In this document: one piece after another, positions 41,201 through 48,555 of the stretch
Numbering within the stretch: position 1 is the first letter of the stretch
Layout: each line of letters begins with the position of its first letter
Assembly (NCBI GenBank): GCA_938075675.1
Contig: CALJHE010000006.1
Span: 124,001-188,000 of the forward strand
Direction of reading: 5' to 3'
From: Candidatus Poseidoniaceae archaeon
Lineage (GTDB): Archaea > Thermoplasmatota > Poseidoniia > Poseidoniales > Poseidoniaceae
DNA: 64,000 nt
Notes under the pieces: model-generated
The model's input: only the letters and a program-made list of their open reading frames with translations
Told to the model about the DNA's origin: nothing
Databases searched by the model: none
Program-made: the position numbers and the translations under genes

Positions 41201-41499
41201 GAGGCGAATCCGGTTACGATGACGACGATGATGAGTACGACGACGACGATGATGAGTACGACGATGACGACGATTCAAACACCCCTCGGGCTGCAACTTC
41301 AGGTCCAACAGGCCCTGCACCTGGACCATCAGGCCCCGCTCCAGAACAGAAAGAAGTGCCAGAAATTGTGCAAGAAGACACGGCATGGCAAGTTGATCAT
41401 CGAGTCGACGATGAAGGCACGGAATGGGCAGAGGATGAAAATGGCACATGGTGGTATCGCCAAGAAGGCGACACCGATTGGGGCGAATGGAAGGATTGA
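32260..41499 (+). CDS. Giant surface protein: repeated DNRLRE + FN3-like modules, Ig-like (BIG/invasin) repeats, TM, acidic/Trp-rich C-terminal tail
   Basis: Signal/TM 'TALTVFLVLMFLFADLLL'; seven DNRLRE-like blocks; 'TITADQSLQIMAYVIDQFGNTVPGQ' Ig-like repeats; TM 'YYVGAGLLGIVSIVIVGLLFSML' then YDDDDDE repeats. True start may be 32296 or 32326. Confidence 0.92.
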   Translation: MCFHDAQAKRQYMEVGLKALSPMLRETAPRRTALTVFLVLMFLFADLLLPQSIDFEKELDDEPRISYVTSTDTVLSDTYIMEANPSNNYNASATGFLGTSMDGYESRILLDFAMNFSSADSIQSATLNIVCDASSSSAATMNIYAASSNSWNSSTVSWYQFDMGMPWGEAGADGANDRSSWEPPFRAMTNGTYSLNVTAFAQEAASNNESHFGVLLSGLGSHFECKMSESFPVTDRPELVMVTSSTAAGNGGSVTSNFATDGMPLMAGGLVLAADTAPTLSYESLIGAHVEFQLSLDSTFKDYNDLDWHYSTLRNSFSTTSSSGTYTVPSSDRFDNGTRIFYRVRSVDTTDTLSEWSSTESFLLPSHTVTDNGDGTASIEVSRNQLGDIGTFIEDSYSNELSKNTKYGSDSTLQTSVTSNKESLIHLRMDLSLLGLPSNATIIDAQLNLTRDSSSNDPMLSMHEMESTSWVESELTWNRESNANGWSDGGRVYSSIASATGFNGTQTSDDYGFGFTDVAQSWLESGDTNASEFLITARGKDEAYSTTGTKSISFFSTEASLEDDQPYVYIHYGLNSGNQLSSVVLTGPAEDAAVWNQSGHNFTANLTPSITWTPPTSNNEMILQMATDEQFRNVVLTSNTGIESDFSPSDGILNMTGVNTLAAGNMYFWRMAYLDSDGRYGPWSSSNFLVSSLESTWLGGERSEFRMKHGNGTTDGLYPECLDTYIDSGTPNQNYDEESKLLVSYNTYPIEAMALLNCNLRSNLLPAGYAVESAQLSMVVANTPSNSPRVAVWENTQSNWTDSGATWNSYDGTNSWATAGAKGSERSSLLDSIQLDSSYSNGDRISWNVTLGVQNAMRQNSSADFMIGILGVGSGSNREVQLYPGFAADVRKPELTFVYVPGSNVVPVDPSPVSPLNGSWSMGTGVDQTPIKRPTLEWSFGNAAGVAGWAVQLDTTDSFDSASLLTRTSWNDGGFDSTNFTYTPTSDLDDGATWYWRVRAISATNQIGNWSNIFTFSVPDLTTWQTCVDGSCASVELHHREAMPDLNLPNFVDTYVIQSGSGSSNTYDTSTQLKVGATSNNVQALSLLRIPLNSLPQPTNARVTGAELNLYSEFSSAVGEPIAIRPVLQAWNTSANGLMFDGVNNWSQAGGRGLGTDLGPYVDLQDSVASGWMNWDITEAVQAALDAGSSTLSLAIYASNDITSYSNGPNVVTFTSTDGTSAQHPWLNLTWSNGTGTVPATPGINAGPSNDSISWDSSSHALLAEEMPLFSWNYPSSVAADAWRIHIFADSTDDMAGRYTFDSRDDPDLFDLPNKTFQPTSPVDYSQTVRWTVQPIKLGMIGPQSTSTLFHVPDVDSAEVDATHAWVSLQEGAMVEGEGYPMITSDTTLDGGNVFNNNGASAGLLVGRSPSNSLLRTSSLIEIDFSSFPLPAVYEITNATLTLTAFSGSGEVYVTVSEMITNWNESSSWAYPGNNSTSWVGVGAYQSADSMIPETHGFWMNETADFEINVTSMLQHAVERGQESLNILLQAEDAFGTVAGTYYIASSENSAIDERPKLTIGYELTSPWSPTSPSNLEPLDGSTLWNLSSPIPAGAETVESNWTSSSSNQTQWVLCGAFNSRMTEGLECFNSTALSYDSDLDITWDAQNLSVFVEGLEQADEWKYWRVRGDQDDRIGHWSTVHKFRIPDVKTSDASSDGLGNYSVTLSRGSLFSETGLLPAVPDAEISSSATTSLGLSSQLNIGTSASGTGESQVLLEFDLSSLPWPAAITPTSMLLSLYRTSVTGTSATTVSVHACSPFVEATVNWSTNVSCQNSEITRSTLTLSPASGWASWDLTSLAQSNIANGNLTMTILLKTVGAPATNHAFYSSDGSNSLLRPKLVIDYVDNVNGVLPPAQPTLNTPQDGSVLYNVSGSVLESNDRPVLVWSPVSGATGYILTIANETGVVKYNSLDSSEITGTTFRFANSLPSGEVFTWWVQGINQSIPGPSSSRWTFAIGAPNHVDNGDLTFTYTFQTGSEVSQFGHTNIRETHLNEAEPTMNFGDSSIVEIGTGFGPNSGMQSHLTFALDNGQVPLAAYSNIHSASAGFYLDSWTPTGGATEMTFSVHRIINSQWAQYSSTWNASSSSASGAWGAPGMQAGVDYDATPISTFVETNLNENRWIWFDIGVSGMLIDNDNSWIIIGTPNQGTLLGEFYSSEYSISDMRPKILLNHTNVTTISVSPTAPTTDADTSVSFSNVVYDHLNMAAGAPIVWSASNGSITQAGVFTPYATGQHTVSACFGIICASETVTVTPGAPVELVVTPETATITADQSLQIMAYVIDQFGNTVPGQTIAYLPSNGSMDSSTEGLFLPVGAGTQTVDVTWNGVMMTPQTISVSVLVETGIPAYFVLEGCQGTVPAGILCAVTHTLYDQFGNEIIDDSEAGDFTWTTTNGNYSETTDEYFPDHVGDWYLNLTSTSGAYGSLAISVGHGQMASLELDASSTSITADEQVWINTTRIDIRGNRLPVLLELDNWITPQDSQLLPGAPAIWSPTSRGAKIIQATYETISSEITITVEEGAIVSLILLVDNDVATWENFDITADDLFDVKVKAYDQKDNRWIVSANWSLAHPEWTSQSALEQLQGDETTFVPYLASTEHYTITAEYYDGVTFHEVSINVTVAHGDLNSVTLTATGSDGLANTVFDITSDEHIDFTSALADLDMNPIDPSILEWYLKNTDTGVSTVITDELVANNMRWDASAVGNWSISASAISDSGYNISDAVAVSVVHGEAVNVNADLDTTTQTAGEEITMVVTGTDSDGNTFPQIVEWLENDVTVENITAGENEGTYVYLATTAGEHTLKYTTGSTDSTLVITVEAQRIVDSLDIQISSQSVDQLSNFTVTVKAFDVYLNQIEVPPSADVDATGRAEVSQQGPGVWNVITLDDGTVTVTITAGKVSEERNIEVEGNFAGFFKAGGPLYYVGAGLLGIVSIVIVGLLFSMLRGGESGYDDDDDEYDDDDDEYDDDDDSNTPRAATSGPTGPAPGPSGPAPEQKEVPEIVQEDTAWQVDHRVDDEGTEWAEDENGTWWYRQEGDTDWGEWKD

Positions 41500-41540
41500 A
41501 CAGCAAATCATTGATACACATTGACGAGGAAGTTGAGCAC

Positions 41541-44243
41541 ATGAAAGATGCAAATCAGTACAAGAGCATGATCTTGAGTTGCGTTTGCGTCCTGCTTTTT
41601 GGCTTCCACGGCTTTTCCATCTCAGAACCTCAGTTTTCTTCCCTTGAAGACGAGAGCATTGTTTCGAACCAAGGCGGCGCCCAACCCGTTCGTGTTGAAC
41701 TCTCAGCAGAATTTGTCTCGATTACCGCAGATGAAGTAGTCATGCTTACGGCACAACTTTACGACAATCTCAACAATATCGTCACTGGAGAGGTGGTATG
41801 GAGTTGCGCAAACGGCTCAATCACCGAAGATGGGATCTTCTATCCGTGGTCTTCTGGCTTGATTCAGATTGAAGCATCACACAATGGATTAGTTGGCTCC
41901 ATCAATATCACCGTTACACCTGGCGTAGGACAATCCCTTCGAATTACAAGTTTGACTGCACATGCGCTCCTGCCAGTATCTCTCACGGCTGAAGTTTTAG
42001 ATGCTCGTGGAAATGCTCAACCCGCATCCAATGTGGTTTGGTCCATTGATGGTTCATATGCTGGAGTCGGTTCACCGACTTGGACTGCCCAAGATATTGG
42101 TGAATACGCGATTCGTGCACGGCTCTACCAAATGGAGCATGTCGATACAATCGAGGTTTTGGCAGGAGCTCCTCACGAGTTCATTTTTGACGAGGGTATG
42201 CAAGTACGCAGCGGCTCAGCATTCTTGATGACTCCTCGCTTGGTGGATGTGAATGGCTTTGAAATGAACATTACTACTGCAGGTAACCGCATATGGGAGG
42301 TGGAGAACGGCACGATTCTTCCGTCAGGATGGTTTACTGCAACCCAACCTGGACTCTGGGCAGTCAATATATCGGCTGGCAACATTACCGGTACGGGAAT
42401 GATTCGAGTTGTTCCAGCAGATGCGACCATCTCGCAAGTAACTGTGCTCTCTGAAGGTGAGCAAGGAAGTCAACAATTTACCGCAGGTGTGGCCTACGAG
42501 CTTGTAGCAATGCGTACCGATTCTCTCGGTTATACAGGTACAATCACCCCGCCTTTGGCGAATTTCACTGTGTCAAGTGGAGGTCTTTCGAACATCAGTG
42601 GAGCGGTCTACTGGACTCCTGGCTCAGTGGGTACGCATGAAGTGCGAGTGAATGATGAAGGAGTTCTTTCGACGTTGTCTGTCGAAGTCGTGCATGGTCC
42701 TGCTATCGACGCAGTACTGACACTTACTTCCCCGGACTTTTCAGCAGGTGGACAAAGTACCATTGCTTTCATCGCATCCGACGTTATTGGCAATGAATGG
42801 CTTGTCAACGGCTCGATGACACTCGTCAACGGCAACAGTTCACAATATTCAGTCTCAACAGGGTACGCTGTGGTAACACCGGAAGAAACGCTCATCTGGA
42901 GGATTGAAGGGAACTGGTATGACGTGTCGACAGGCACTCGTTTTGAACCGGTATTCCAAATGCAGTCCACGCCGGGGCAACTTGCTTTCATCCTTCTCAA
43001 CGGTGAAGGGTCAATACTCCCTGCTGACACCTTACTCGCACTTAATCCGGTTTTCTATGATGCGTATTCGAATCAACTTGATGAAATTGGATTGAACTGG
43101 ACCGTTGATGGCATTGATTCCACCGTCGACATTTTACTTTCAGATCTGCATTGGATACCGACGACAGTTGGAGGGCACGAGATCCGCGCAAATGCCGCTG
43201 GAGTCTTTGCTACGGTTCGATTAACCGTCGTTGCAGGTGATGCTCGGAACCTTGTCACCAATTTTGAGGATGGGCTTACTGTTCAAGCAGGTGTTCCGAC
43301 TGAATTATTTATTCAAACCATCGACGCACATGGTAACTTGGCACCATCGACGGCCGTTCTCTCAACGCTTGATGAAGAGTTTGGCTCACTTGTTGCCTCC
43401 TCATCTGGTGACGGTTACTGGGACTTTACTGGCCGAATGAAAGGCACATATTCGCTTGAACTCATACAGGACAACGCAACCCACATTCTTCCATTAACAA
43501 TTGAGTCCGGTGCACCAGTACGAATCTTCTCAACCATGGAAATTGAGAACATCGCACAAGGCGATACTGTCCTTCTACGTGTTGAATCGGTAGATGTTTA
43601 CGGCAATCCTGTTGACGTCGTTCCGTCGAACACAACGGTCAGTTGCACTTCAGGATCTTCGGAACACGTTACTTCAGACACATGGGAATTGGATATTTCT
43701 TCCTCCGGAAACGACCGTTCTTGCAATATTCTATGGAATGGTTTACTTTCTCAGAACTATTTCGATGTGGAGTCTGTTCTGCTCGGAGGTGCAGTTGGTT
43801 CGACCAATACGGCCATGGGTCTTGGTATCTTTTTCTTGACATTGATTTTGGTAACTCTTGTGGTTTTGGTTCGTAAAGCCAACCAAGAAGAAGTTGACTG
43901 GACCGATGATGCATTCGACGAGACCGATGAATATGAGTCTGAAGATGATGAGGACAACGGCGAAATGCACGATACTACGCGTGAATCCGCTGATGAAGGT
44001 GCATCTGATGACTCATACGGTGATGGAGATAAATCGAGCAGTGAAAGTGTAGATGCTAAATCCACACAGCCAACATTATCTGATGATGAGCGTAATACTC
44101 TTGCAGGAAAAGCTGCAGAAGTCGGAGTAATGCAAGCCATTACTGGGACAGAACAAGGATCGAGTGGTTGGTATGTGGACGTTAGCGGTGAAATCCAGTA
44201 CTGGAACGTCGGCGACGATGGTTCATGGACTCGGGTTGAATGA
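41541..44243 (+). CDS. Surface protein with tandem Ig-like (BIG/invasin-type) domains, TM and acidic tail; related to the C-terminal half of the upstream giant
   Basis: Signal peptide 'MILSCVCVLLFGFHGF'; 'SITADEVVMLTAQLYDNLNNIVTGEVVWSCANGSITEDGIFYPW'; TM 'MGLGIFFLTLILVTLVVLVRK'. ORF 41448 start overlaps the upstream gene; ATG 41541 preferred. Confidence 0.87.
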   Translation: MKDANQYKSMILSCVCVLLFGFHGFSISEPQFSSLEDESIVSNQGGAQPVRVELSAEFVSITADEVVMLTAQLYDNLNNIVTGEVVWSCANGSITEDGIFYPWSSGLIQIEASHNGLVGSINITVTPGVGQSLRITSLTAHALLPVSLTAEVLDARGNAQPASNVVWSIDGSYAGVGSPTWTAQDIGEYAIRARLYQMEHVDTIEVLAGAPHEFIFDEGMQVRSGSAFLMTPRLVDVNGFEMNITTAGNRIWEVENGTILPSGWFTATQPGLWAVNISAGNITGTGMIRVVPADATISQVTVLSEGEQGSQQFTAGVAYELVAMRTDSLGYTGTITPPLANFTVSSGGLSNISGAVYWTPGSVGTHEVRVNDEGVLSTLSVEVVHGPAIDAVLTLTSPDFSAGGQSTIAFIASDVIGNEWLVNGSMTLVNGNSSQYSVSTGYAVVTPEETLIWRIEGNWYDVSTGTRFEPVFQMQSTPGQLAFILLNGEGSILPADTLLALNPVFYDAYSNQLDEIGLNWTVDGIDSTVDILLSDLHWIPTTVGGHEIRANAAGVFATVRLTVVAGDARNLVTNFEDGLTVQAGVPTELFIQTIDAHGNLAPSTAVLSTLDEEFGSLVASSSGDGYWDFTGRMKGTYSLELIQDNATHILPLTIESGAPVRIFSTMEIENIAQGDTVLLRVESVDVYGNPVDVVPSNTTVSCTSGSSEHVTSDTWELDISSSGNDRSCNILWNGLLSQNYFDVESVLLGGAVGSTNTAMGLGIFFLTLILVTLVVLVRKANQEEVDWTDDAFDETDEYESEDDEDNGEMHDTTRESADEGASDDSYGDGDKSSSESVDAKSTQPTLSDDERNTLAGKAAEVGVMQAITGTEQGSSGWYVDVSGEIQYWNVGDDGSWTRVE

Positions 44244-44394
44244 GATGCCTCTCGAACAACCTCTTGACGCTACCAGCGAGTTCTACGAATTGATATGGCT
44301 TCTCTCTGCTTTCCTTTGTTGGAAAGGTGAAACGGTCATCGCACTCATTCTAACCAGAGTTGTCGAACCGCTGGCGGGCTTGGCTCTCGGATAG

Positions 44395-46077
44395 TTATTC
44401 TTCACTTTCCGCCTCGAAGGCAAGGAAGAACTCATCGATATCAATGACGCCGTTTTCATCCATGTCAGCGTTATGGAATATGCATCGGACCTCATCCGAT
44501 GTATACTCGAAGCCGAGGGCTTTCAATGCGTTTTGGAACTCTCGTAAGGTGAGGTGGTTCTTGCCGCCGAAGTCTGCAGCGTGGAACGCAGCAAGGCGAC
44601 GCTCATGCTCGGCAGCAGTCGTGAATTGAAATTGCTTTCGAAACGACTGGATCGGAGTTGTTTGAGTCACTGCGTGTTTCTTCCCGTAGAGATAGTATGT
44701 GGCTGCACCCGAAAGAATCGCAGCGCCACCGCCGATGAATGCCTTTGAACCGATGAAACTAATCAGCACTGCTCCAGCAAGTATTCCCCAGATGTGAATG
44801 TAGGGGTACAACGGAGCCTTGTACTTTGGATTCCAACCGTGCTCTTTACTGGTTCTTCGTAGAATGATGACGCAGCTATTTATCATGATGAAAATCATAA
44901 TCTTAAATCCTGATGCGAGTTTGACGACGTCCTTCAACGGCACGAATAGAATGGCCAGCCCCATAGCTAAGCCAGTGACGATTATAGGCCAGTGAGGGGT
45001 TTCAAACCGGACATTGACTTCTTCGAGAGCTTGTGGCAGTAGGTTGTCTCTTGACATTGCGAACAAAAATCGTGATGAAGCCAAGATTCCTGCGAGTGCC
45101 ATCGAGATCATGGTGAGAACGGAGAGAATCGCCGCAAAGATTCCAAATTCAGTCCCCGCTACCTTTTCAGCGAAAACGAATATTGGGTTTTCAACCACGG
45201 CGCCGTCTTGAATCCACCATGTGCCCGGTATTGCCGCCATCATAAGGTAAGCAATGGCAGAGTAGAGTACAGTTGCGATGAGGAGTGAGAGCATTATTCC
45301 AGCGGGTAGATTCCGCTCAGGATTCTTCACTTCTCCACCGATAGCAGCGACTTTGGTGACGCCAGCATAGGCTACGAACACAAACGCCGCTGCTTCGGCC
45401 AGCGACCAAACACTCGCATCAAAGGCGTCCGCTATTGGCCTCTTGGCATCGAAATCATCGACAAAAAATGCACCTATACAGATAACCACCAGCAGTCCGA
45501 CCGTGGAGACGACAATTGGAGCTTGTATGGCTTTCACCTTCGATACCCCGAAAATATTGATCATCGTGATGAGGACCAGAGCACTCATTGAGAGCACCAT
45601 TATACTAATTTCGACGTCAAAATATGTGGTGACGGTAATAAGGTAAGCAGAGAACCCAATCAGTGCAAAAGCCGATTTGAGAAGGAATGATGCCCACAAT
45701 CCTAGACCGCTAATGGTTCCAATAAGCGGCCCATATGTACGCTCTAAGTACACATACGATCCACCGCTGGAAGGCATGCCTGATGACAACTCCGATTTCG
45801 ACAAGGCACCAGGAAGAACTACTGATGCAGCGAGGAGATAGGCAAGCCATATTCCTGAACCCATGATTTCAGCAGCGAATGTTGGTGTCACGAAGATGCC
45901 GGGTAGCATTGCTGAGAGCGAGATGATTACAACGCCTGCAAGGCCAGTAGATCGCTTCAGAGTATTCTTCAACTCATCAGTTGCATTTACGATAATGGTT
46001 TTTGGTTTTGAACCCGACATGTCAACCCCCGCTTTCCGGCCATTAGACGACCCGTATTCGACTTCAAGCAACGGCAC
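44395..46077 (-). CDS. APC-superfamily amino-acid permease with C-terminal EF-hand domain
   Basis: ~12-TM APC core ('GSYVYLERTYGPLIGTISGLGLWASF'); C-terminus 'FHNADMDENGVIDIDEFFLAF' is a canonical EF-hand loop (DMDENGVIDIDE). Confidence 0.9.
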   Translation of the reverse strand: MPLLEVEYGSSNGRKAGVDMSGSKPKTIIVNATDELKNTLKRSTGLAGVVIISLSAMLPGIFVTPTFAAEIMGSGIWLAYLLAASVVLPGALSKSELSSGMPSSGGSYVYLERTYGPLIGTISGLGLWASFLLKSAFALIGFSAYLITVTTYFDVEISIMVLSMSALVLITMINIFGVSKVKAIQAPIVVSTVGLLVVICIGAFFVDDFDAKRPIADAFDASVWSLAEAAAFVFVAYAGVTKVAAIGGEVKNPERNLPAGIMLSLLIATVLYSAIAYLMMAAIPGTWWIQDGAVVENPIFVFAEKVAGTEFGIFAAILSVLTMISMALAGILASSRFLFAMSRDNLLPQALEEVNVRFETPHWPIIVTGLAMGLAILFVPLKDVVKLASGFKIMIFIMINSCVIILRRTSKEHGWNPKYKAPLYPYIHIWGILAGAVLISFIGSKAFIGGGAAILSGAATYYLYGKKHAVTQTTPIQSFRKQFQFTTAAEHERRLAAFHAADFGGKNHLTLREFQNALKALGFEYTSDEVRCIFHNADMDENGVIDIDEFFLAFEAESEE

Positions 46078-46127
46078 TCCTTATTATGTTGTATTGAATG
46101 TTGTTCAAGTCTGTTGGAAAACGGTAA

Positions 46128-47555
46128 TTATTCAAGACTCGGAGCCTTTGCAATTACTTTCATTTCCACAGCGATAGGCGTAGGCAAGGCACGGATGGCG
46201 AGTGTTGTTCGAGTTGGTCCGACTTTACCCAGTGTTTCTGCCCAAACTTCGTTGTATCCTTTGAAATCCCGGTCCATATCGACCAGGAAAGAAGTGACAT
46301 CCAGTACGTCATCAATCGAACCACCTGCTTCTTCAAGAATACGGGTGATGTTTTGGACAACAGCATGTGTTTGAGCCTTGATGTCATATTCAAGGGGTTT
46401 GCCATCTGCGTCATGTATGGGTCCACCCGGTATGGAATTGGTCCCAGGTTGACGCGGGCCAACTCCAGAGAGATACAAGAGGTCACCAACTCGTCGAGCA
46501 TGAGGGTAGGCGCCCACAGGTTTAGGTGCAGCAGCACTGTTGACTGAGTCTTTACTCTCAGTTGGTTCCCACAATGCCGGGCCGTTTGAGTTTGAGGGCT
46601 TAGCCGATACAATTTCACTTACAATCTCAGTTTCGTCGCTTTGAGCATCGAGAACATTTCTTTCTCCTAAGAAATATTCGACATCGTCTTCATCGTATTC
46701 TTTGTCCCCAGCACCGGATGCAGCAGGGTCGAGGTGAACTACAGCGCCTCCAGCACCGTGAATTGCTTCGTATGCCAAGACTTCACCTGTGAGATTATTC
46801 CTGTTTTGGTTCATTCCAGAAAGCCACCACATTGGTTTGAAAGCAACCACTTTGTTGACACGTATTTGTCGGTGTATGGTGCGAGAAAGTTGACCAACAT
46901 CTTCGAGCCGACCTTCTCCCAAGAACTCCAGAATTTTACGATTCCATTCATCGTCTTTGAGAGAGTGAATTTTGTCGTCTTTTGGATCTATGGGTTTTGT
47001 GAACATTCTGTTCGATAGGGACATTGCAGTAACTGCAACGGCTTTTCGTCCAGTCGCCTTGATCACATCCATACACGCTTTAGCAAGAACAGTCGTTTCA
47101 GCACGGTTCGCATATACATTGGATGAAACGATAACGGCAGGAATGGCATTGTCGGGATTCAGTAACTTGAGCGCGACAACTGAACCAACATCGATTGGGA
47201 ATCCATGGTATGCTACAGTACGGCTCTTGAGTCCGCGGTTTTCATTGGCCTGATTCCATGCGTGTGCAAATTTATCATCGATGTTGAACGAATAGGGTAT
47301 TGACCCTAAGTCATGGAAGTCATTGTCAACCATAACCCATTCAGGATTCGGGTCGGCAATGATTTGATGGCCAATGATGCTAGGCCACGTGGTTGAGTAA
47401 ATGATGAGAAGGTCTGCACCACTGTCTTTAATTCGCTGAGCAGCTTCTCCAAAAGCATCTCTTAGGCGACCCCAACCCTCGTTTTGGTCTGCTGCCAAAA
47501 CGGTATGCGGGTGGACAGGTACGATGTATGACCCCACTAATTCCCCATCACTCAT
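46128..47555 (-). CDS. Fusion: 2-aminophenol 1,6-dioxygenase alpha-subunit-like (LigB superfamily) + RidA/2-aminomuconate deaminase-like domain
   Basis: N-term 'GSYIVPVHPHTVLAADQNEGWGRLRDAF...LLIIYSTTWPSIIGHQIIADPNPEWV'; C-term 'GAYPHARRVGDLLYLSGVGPRQPGTNSIPGG...GPTRTTLAIRALPTPIAVEMKVIAKAP'. ATGA overlap with upstream gene. Confidence 0.83.
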   Translation of the reverse strand: MSDGELVGSYIVPVHPHTVLAADQNEGWGRLRDAFGEAAQRIKDSGADLLIIYSTTWPSIIGHQIIADPNPEWVMVDNDFHDLGSIPYSFNIDDKFAHAWNQANENRGLKSRTVAYHGFPIDVGSVVALKLLNPDNAIPAVIVSSNVYANRAETTVLAKACMDVIKATGRKAVAVTAMSLSNRMFTKPIDPKDDKIHSLKDDEWNRKILEFLGEGRLEDVGQLSRTIHRQIRVNKVVAFKPMWWLSGMNQNRNNLTGEVLAYEAIHGAGGAVVHLDPAASGAGDKEYDEDDVEYFLGERNVLDAQSDETEIVSEIVSAKPSNSNGPALWEPTESKDSVNSAAAPKPVGAYPHARRVGDLLYLSGVGPRQPGTNSIPGGPIHDADGKPLEYDIKAQTHAVVQNITRILEEAGGSIDDVLDVTSFLVDMDRDFKGYNEVWAETLGKVGPTRTTLAIRALPTPIAVEMKVIAKAPSLE

Positions 47556-48454
47556 TCGCTCCCCTCCTTGTGGTTCCGCTCGGGCCATTCAACGATTGCA
47601 TTCCCTGTTCCAATGATGGTACCGTAACCGTGCAATATCCCGGGGTAATTCGGAATATCAAGCGTTGAGAGAAGCCAAGACAAACCGCCTCCGTCGCTTT
47701 CTGCGATTGCTTGTTCGGTAAACTCTGGCATTTCGTCAAGTATGCGTTGTGATTGTCCAGTTCGGAAGTATTCGATCATTCGCATGTCCCATAGATGCAT
47801 TGCATGGCTGGTAATATGTTCCTTGCTCATGTCTTCAGGGATGGCTGATTCCGTTGTGAAATGTCGGTGTGAAAGTGAATTACTCGCAAGTACAACTACT
47901 TTCTTCCCACTGGCAAGGATTGCTTCGCGTGTGACTCGGCCGAGTTCCATCATCATTTCTTGCATAACTTCGACGGAATAGTAATCTCTCGAACGGTTGC
48001 TCGACAAAACCACCAGTGGCTTATCCCATTGCGGATTGAACATGTGCCCGGTCGTTATTGTTCCATAGTCCACTCGGAAGTCTGGGTTCTCCATCATTTT
48101 GACGGCGAGTCCAGCATCCGCAGCCTTGTCATGTATCTGGCGAGCCAAGTCAACATCGATGCTCAAGTCGTAGTGGTATCGGAATAAGTTCGGGAAGACT
48201 GGGTCGACTGAGAGACTCTTGAATTTGGGCAGGCCAAGGAAGTGCGTGCCGATGTAGGTCTGCCAATGGGGTGAAAGCAAAACGATTGCATCGTATTCAA
48301 CATCCGCAAGCGACTCACGCAAGCGCTCATACCCCCAACGCAATTGTTCCCAGCCGCCTTCCGCAGTGGGCTCATTTTGCTCAGGATTCTCTGCATAAAC
48401 CAAGTGCGGTGGGTGCGGTGCTAAGCAGCCTGCGACGATTTCGCCCTTCGACAT
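47552..48454 (-). CDS. 2-aminophenol 1,6-dioxygenase beta-subunit-like extradiol (LigB-type) dioxygenase
   Basis: 'GEIVAGCLAPHPPHLVYAENPEQNEP..GGWEQLRWGYERLRE', 'LLSPHWQTYIGTHFLG', 'FRVDYGTITTGH', 'GYGTIIGTGNAIVEW'. Start at 48454 chosen over the longer ORF. Confidence 0.85.
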   Translation of the reverse strand: MSKGEIVAGCLAPHPPHLVYAENPEQNEPTAEGGWEQLRWGYERLRESLADVEYDAIVLLSPHWQTYIGTHFLGLPKFKSLSVDPVFPNLFRYHYDLSIDVDLARQIHDKAADAGLAVKMMENPDFRVDYGTITTGHMFNPQWDKPLVVLSSNRSRDYYSVEVMQEMMMELGRVTREAILASGKKVVVLASNSLSHRHFTTESAIPEDMSKEHITSHAMHLWDMRMIEYFRTGQSQRILDEMPEFTEQAIAESDGGGLSWLLSTLDIPNYPGILHGYGTIIGTGNAIVEWPERNHKEGSE

Positions 48455-48555
48455 GAACAAACCCATACATCGGGGGATTATATCGGCATCGGAGAATGCC
48501 GCTTCTCTCGCTCTTCCAACCGAACCCTCAAACAACACGGACTTTTGGGGGTGCT

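Noticed and set aside
44245-44394. Short plus-strand ORF (MPLEQPLDATSEFYELIWLLSAFLCWKGE...)
   Set aside because: Only ~49 aa, no support beyond being open; could be real but not reportable as a gene.
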